Source: JACKGW01 sp964586025 (GTDB taxonomy: Bacteria > Planctomycetota > PLA2 > JAEUHO01). From it: a DNA stretch of 64,000 bases. A program made the position numbers and the translations under genes. Under the pieces are notes generated by a model. That model made no database searches. It was not told where the DNA came from and saw only the letters and a list, made by a program, of their open reading frames with translations. The DNA is taken from the NCBI GenBank assembly GCA_964586025.1, contig CAZPGF010000003.1, positions 1-64,000 on the forward strand. The letters run 5' to 3'. The number at the start of each line of letters is the position of its first letter. The first letter of the stretch is position 1. Below, piece after piece: positions 61,121 through 64,000 of the stretch.

Positions 61121-63814
61121 TCATCGTTCGAGCGCGGCCCGCACGCGGGGTCGATCGCGAAGGGCGTCGAAGTCCCGCTCGACGGCAGCGTGCACGCGCA
61201 GCGTGGAATCCTGCGCGAGGGCCGTCACGAGGTGCCGCGCCGCCTCGTCGAGTTCGTTGGTTCGAGCGAGCGCCCGCGCGAACGCATAGCGCACGCCGGC
61301 GGCCTCGGGATCGTCTTCGACCGCCCGCCCGAGCAGGCGACGGGCATGTTCGAGTTCGCCCGCGTCGAGCAACTCGGCGCCGAGCAGCGCGTGACCGAGC
61401 GCGTACCAGGTTCGCGCGAGCGACGCATCCACGCGCTGCGCGACCTGGGCCGCCTCGATCAGGAGATCGCCGCGTTGCGCGATCGCCTCGAGCAGGACGG
61501 GCAGTTCCTCGTCGCGTGCGTCGCCGAGATGGACCCACGCGAGCAGGGCACGGTAGCGGACGAGCGTGGCGCGCCACGACGCCGGTGAGTTGGGCTCCCG
61601 GCGGGCGACGCGATCCGCCTCGTCGCGTGCCGCGGCCAACTCGGCGCCGGGGTCGGCAAGTCCGGCGAGGAGCAGCGCCGCGAGACGCAGCGTGGCGGCG
61701 CGATAGGCCCTCTCGGCGGGAGCGAGGTCGAGCTTCCTCCCCGTGCGCACCGCATCCGCGTCCAGGGCCTCCTTGGCGGCCCGCTCGCGATCACGCCCCA
61801 TCGCGAGGAAGCGCTCGGCTTCGGCGCGCCATGCTCCCGCCTGGGTGGGTCGTTGGCGCAGGCCCCAGACGAGGATGCCCGTCGCGACGCCCTCGTGCGC
61901 GCCCTCCCACTCCGCTTTGCGGAACGACTCGAACAGCAACTCCGCCGGGTAACGGGACGGATCGGCGCCGACGCGCGAGCGCGCCTCGGCGAGCGCCTCC
62001 GCCGCGCCGCGCGCGTCGCCGAGCCGCCGTGCGACGCGCGCGCGTGCGACCACGTTCGAGAGCGGCGCGGGGTCGATGTCGGCGGCTTCGTTGTAGCGGC
62101 GCAACACCGTCTCGATGTCGAACGCTCCGTCCTCCTCGCCGGGCAGGGGTTCGACGCCGAGTGCGAGATGCCCGAGCCGCAACGCGACGTCGTGCCGCCG
62201 AGGATCGAAGCGACGCGCGGTCTGAAGAACGGCGATCGCATCCGCGGGACGGCCCTCGATCTCCCAGAGCGTGGCCAGATCCAGGCGAGCCTCGGTGATG
62301 CCCGGGTCGCGGCGCAGCGCGGCGCGAAACGCCTCCGCCGCGGCCGGGCGCCGATCGCGCCGTGCGTCCTGCACACCGCGCTGGTACCACGCCCGCGCGT
62401 CGTTCGGATCGAGCGCGAGGGCCCCGTGGACGAGATGGCGATCGAGCAGCACGTCGGCGCGCGCGAGGTCGCCGCGGGCGAGCGCCGCGCCTCCCTCGTC
62501 GAGCCATCGCACGTACGCGCGATCCGCACGCGCGACGCGCACCGCCGACCAGGAGGTGACCCCGGCGACGAGGGCGAGACCCCACGCCACGCGCCTCTGG
62601 CGGATCGCCGAAGGGGTCGTTCGCTCCGGCGTGCGGAGGGTTCGGCGTGACCCGAGGAACACGAGCGCGGCGATCCCCACGATCACCCCGGCCGGATCGA
62701 TCCAGATCCCCTCGCCGAGCCCGGCGACGGTCAGCGCGACGAGCGCCGCCGTCCAACCCGAGCACGCGCCGCGATCGCTCTCGGGCACGACCCTCGTCGT
62801 CCGCACGCCGATTCCGACGCCGGCGAGCACGAACGCAGCGAACGCGAGCGCGCCGAGGATCCCGTTCTCCGCGGCGACGTGCAGGAGATCGTTGTGCGCA
62901 TGGTCGGGACGCCGTCCGGCTTCGAGTCGCGCTTCGAGCGGATCTCGAACGCGCAGGATCTCCTCGCCGTAGCGACCCGCGCCGTGACCGAGGAGCGGCG
63001 CCTCGGCGACCAGCCTCGCCGTCGCGTGGACGAGCCCTCGGCGCACCTCGAGCGTGCGCGCGTCGCCCGGCGCCGGCACCAGGCCGGTGACGAACAGCGC
63101 CACGACGATCGCGAGTGCCGCACCGAAGCCGCCGGCGATGCGCCGCGTTCGAGGACGCGATGCGGCGAGGCCGGCGAGGGCGCAGAGTCCGGCGGCGAGC
63201 GCGACCGCGGCCGTTCGGCTGCGGGTGAGCGCGAGCGCGAGCGCGACGAGCGAACCGAGGGCGGCGGTCGCAACGAACGGACGTCGTCGGAGGCGAGCGC
63301 CGAGCAGCGCGAGGCCGAGACCGGCGACGACCGGCCCCGCGACGCCGGGTCGCCCGAACGGACCGGCCGCCGCGCGCGGCCACGACGCGATCCCGTCCCA
63401 TGCGACCCACGCGATCGCCGCGAGCGCCGCGACCCGCACGGCGCCCTCCGCGACGCGGCGCGCCGACGCATCGGGAAGGGCCCGCACGAGCGCGATCGGC
63501 AGCGCCGCGAGCGCGAGCCACGGAACGGCCTGTCGCGAGAGCGCGAGGAACCCCTCGTTCCACGCCGCCGGCACGCCGCAGGCGAACGCGGCGAGAGGCA
63601 GCGCCGCGATCGCGAGCCGCATCCCTCCCGGAGACGGTCCGGTCCACTGCAGGCCCGCGAGGACGAGCGTCGCGGTGAGCGCGCCGCCGAGGACGGCGGT
63701 CCGCAGCACGTCGCCGCCGGAGAAGGCGGCGGGGACGTCGGCGAGCAGCGGCAGTGCGATCGCGAGCGCGACGAGCGATCCGAGGACCCGACTCGGGGCG
63801 GTCGCTTCGTTCAT
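61121..63814 (-). CDS. O-antigen ligase-like membrane protein with TPR domain
   Basis: The 897-residue protein has an N-terminal half of 10-12 membrane helices (LGSLVALAIALPLLADV, AVPWLALAALPIALVRALPD and others). The Wzy_C motif DHAHNDLLHVAAENGILGAL lies in a large loop, as in O-antigen ligases and polymerases. The C-terminal half (from about 425) is a TPR solenoid: HGALALDPNDARAWYQRGVQ, AFRAALRRDPGITEARLDLA, HALLGAELLDAGELEHARRL. Such fusions are known in two-membrane bacteria with unknown ligand. The ATG at 63814 is taken because the next upstream ATG (63844) lies at the edge of repeat copy E. The end is 22 nt from fmdE. Confidence 0.75.
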   Translation of the reverse strand: MNEATAPSRVLGSLVALAIALPLLADVPAAFSGGDVLRTAVLGGALTATLVLAGLQWTGPSPGGMRLAIAALPLAAFACGVPAAWNEGFLALSRQAVPWLALAALPIALVRALPDASARRVAEGAVRVAALAAIAWVAWDGIASWPRAAAGPFGRPGVAGPVVAGLGLALLGARLRRRPFVATAALGSLVALALALTRSRTAAVALAAGLCALAGLAASRPRTRRIAGGFGAALAIVVALFVTGLVPAPGDARTLEVRRGLVHATARLVAEAPLLGHGAGRYGEEILRVRDPLEARLEAGRRPDHAHNDLLHVAAENGILGALAFAAFVLAGVGIGVRTTRVVPESDRGACSGWTAALVALTVAGLGEGIWIDPAGVIVGIAALVFLGSRRTLRTPERTTPSAIRQRRVAWGLALVAGVTSWSAVRVARADRAYVRWLDEGGAALARGDLARADVLLDRHLVHGALALDPNDARAWYQRGVQDARRDRRPAAAEAFRAALRRDPGITEARLDLATLWEIEGRPADAIAVLQTARRFDPRRHDVALRLGHLALGVEPLPGEEDGAFDIETVLRRYNEAADIDPAPLSNVVARARVARRLGDARGAAEALAEARSRVGADPSRYPAELLFESFRKAEWEGAHEGVATGILVWGLRQRPTQAGAWRAEAERFLAMGRDRERAAKEALDADAVRTGRKLDLAPAERAYRAATLRLAALLLAGLADPGAELAAARDEADRVARREPNSPASWRATLVRYRALLAWVHLGDARDEELPVLLEAIAQRGDLLIEAAQVAQRVDASLARTWYALGHALLGAELLDAGELEHARRLLGRAVEDDPEAAGVRYAFARALARTNELDEAARHLVTALAQDSTLRVHAAVERDFDALRDRPRVRAALER

Positions 63815-63843
63815 CCGCAGTTCGACGCGCGACGACGCATGCA

Positions 63844-64000
63844 TTCAGGGGGTCCTTGACCCTGTCGACGTGCGGCTTCGCAGATCGGGGGCGCTTAGGC
63901 CGCCGTGTCGGGCTGGAGTGGCAAACCACCCGTCGCCCTCCACGGCGACCTTCCGCTCCCCGCCTGCGAACCCGGACCGGCGGTGAAGGCGAAGGAAAGG
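63844..64000 (+). repeat. Dispersed intergenic element, copy E (right end outside the window)
   Basis: 157 bp to the window edge. The left end TTCAGGGGGTCCTTGACCCT equals that of copy D in reverse complement. The core GCTTCGCAGATCGGGGGCG is unchanged, and the GTCGCC/GGCGAC hairpin and the GAACCCGGACCGGCGGTG tail are present. The GCGGAG hairpin arm is altered to GTCGAC here. It begins at the upstream ATG of the O-antigen-ligase-like gene. Confidence 0.8.

Overview
The window is 64 kb of very GC-rich, tightly packed bacterial chromosome with about 49 protein genes. I found no rRNA, tRNA, CRISPR array, prophage or insertion sequence. Lipoproteins of LptE and BamD type, a carbamoyltransferase, an O-antigen-ligase-like protein and many signal peptides point to an organism with two membranes. 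High GC, DUF4139-like and VIT-like secreted proteins, an FmdE protein and Cys-containing VPVY-repeat secreted proteins make a Planctomycetota lineage the best guess. That assignment is an inference; there is no rRNA here to test it.

Layout. 0.3-3.1 kb: prfA, a small membrane protein and prmC. 3.1-7.2 kb: two large secreted proteins (VIT-like and DUF4139-like). 7.4-12.1 kb: a fused purS-purL, purQ and a GT2 glycosyltransferase in one overlapping minus-strand operon. 12.5-15.7 kb: accA followed by two secreted PDZ-type proteins. 15.8-23.8 kb: a long FabH-like synthase, then a two-gene helicase-nuclease of AddB/AddA type. 23.9-28.0 kb: an SDR oxidoreductase, two tandem secreted repeat proteins and exonuclease III. 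28.1-33.0 kb: proS, a NifS-fold protein that has lost its PLP lysine, trxB and folP. 33.0-41.8 kb: ftsH, an LptE-like and a BamD-like lipoprotein, recO, a CorC-type protein, ruvC, and divergent ispD/ispF. 41.8-48.9 kb: a cyclophilin, a HEAT-repeat protein, and a long minus-strand operon moaD-moaE-ppsR followed by two ABC ATPases and two permeases. 48.9-53.9 kb: fatty acid desaturase, GT2, wecB, a small membrane exporter-like protein and ispG. 54.2-63.8 kb: TetR regulator, a giant M1-M28 peptidase fusion, carbamoyltransferase, FmdE and an O-antigen-ligase/TPR protein.

Most genes are housekeeping: translation (prfA, prmC, proS), purines, isoprenoids (ispD, ispF, ispG), folate, molybdopterin, DNA repair (addAB, recO, ruvC, xth) and envelope biogenesis. 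Gene ends are very tight, with 1-4 nt start/stop overlaps inside operons and antisense overlaps of up to 53 nt between convergent genes.

Four things stand out. (1) An intergenic element of about 165 bp occurs five times, three copies (near) full length and two short. (2) The NifS/IscS-fold protein at 29839-31005 keeps the active-site Cys328 but has lost the PLP lysine and most of the PLP pocket. (3) A recurring TANNNT box lies 6-10 nt before the start codon of at least eleven genes that mostly lack a Shine-Dalgarno sequence, which suggests widespread leaderless transcripts. (4) A pair of secreted, Cys-containing beta-repeat proteins sits at 24.8-27.3 kb.
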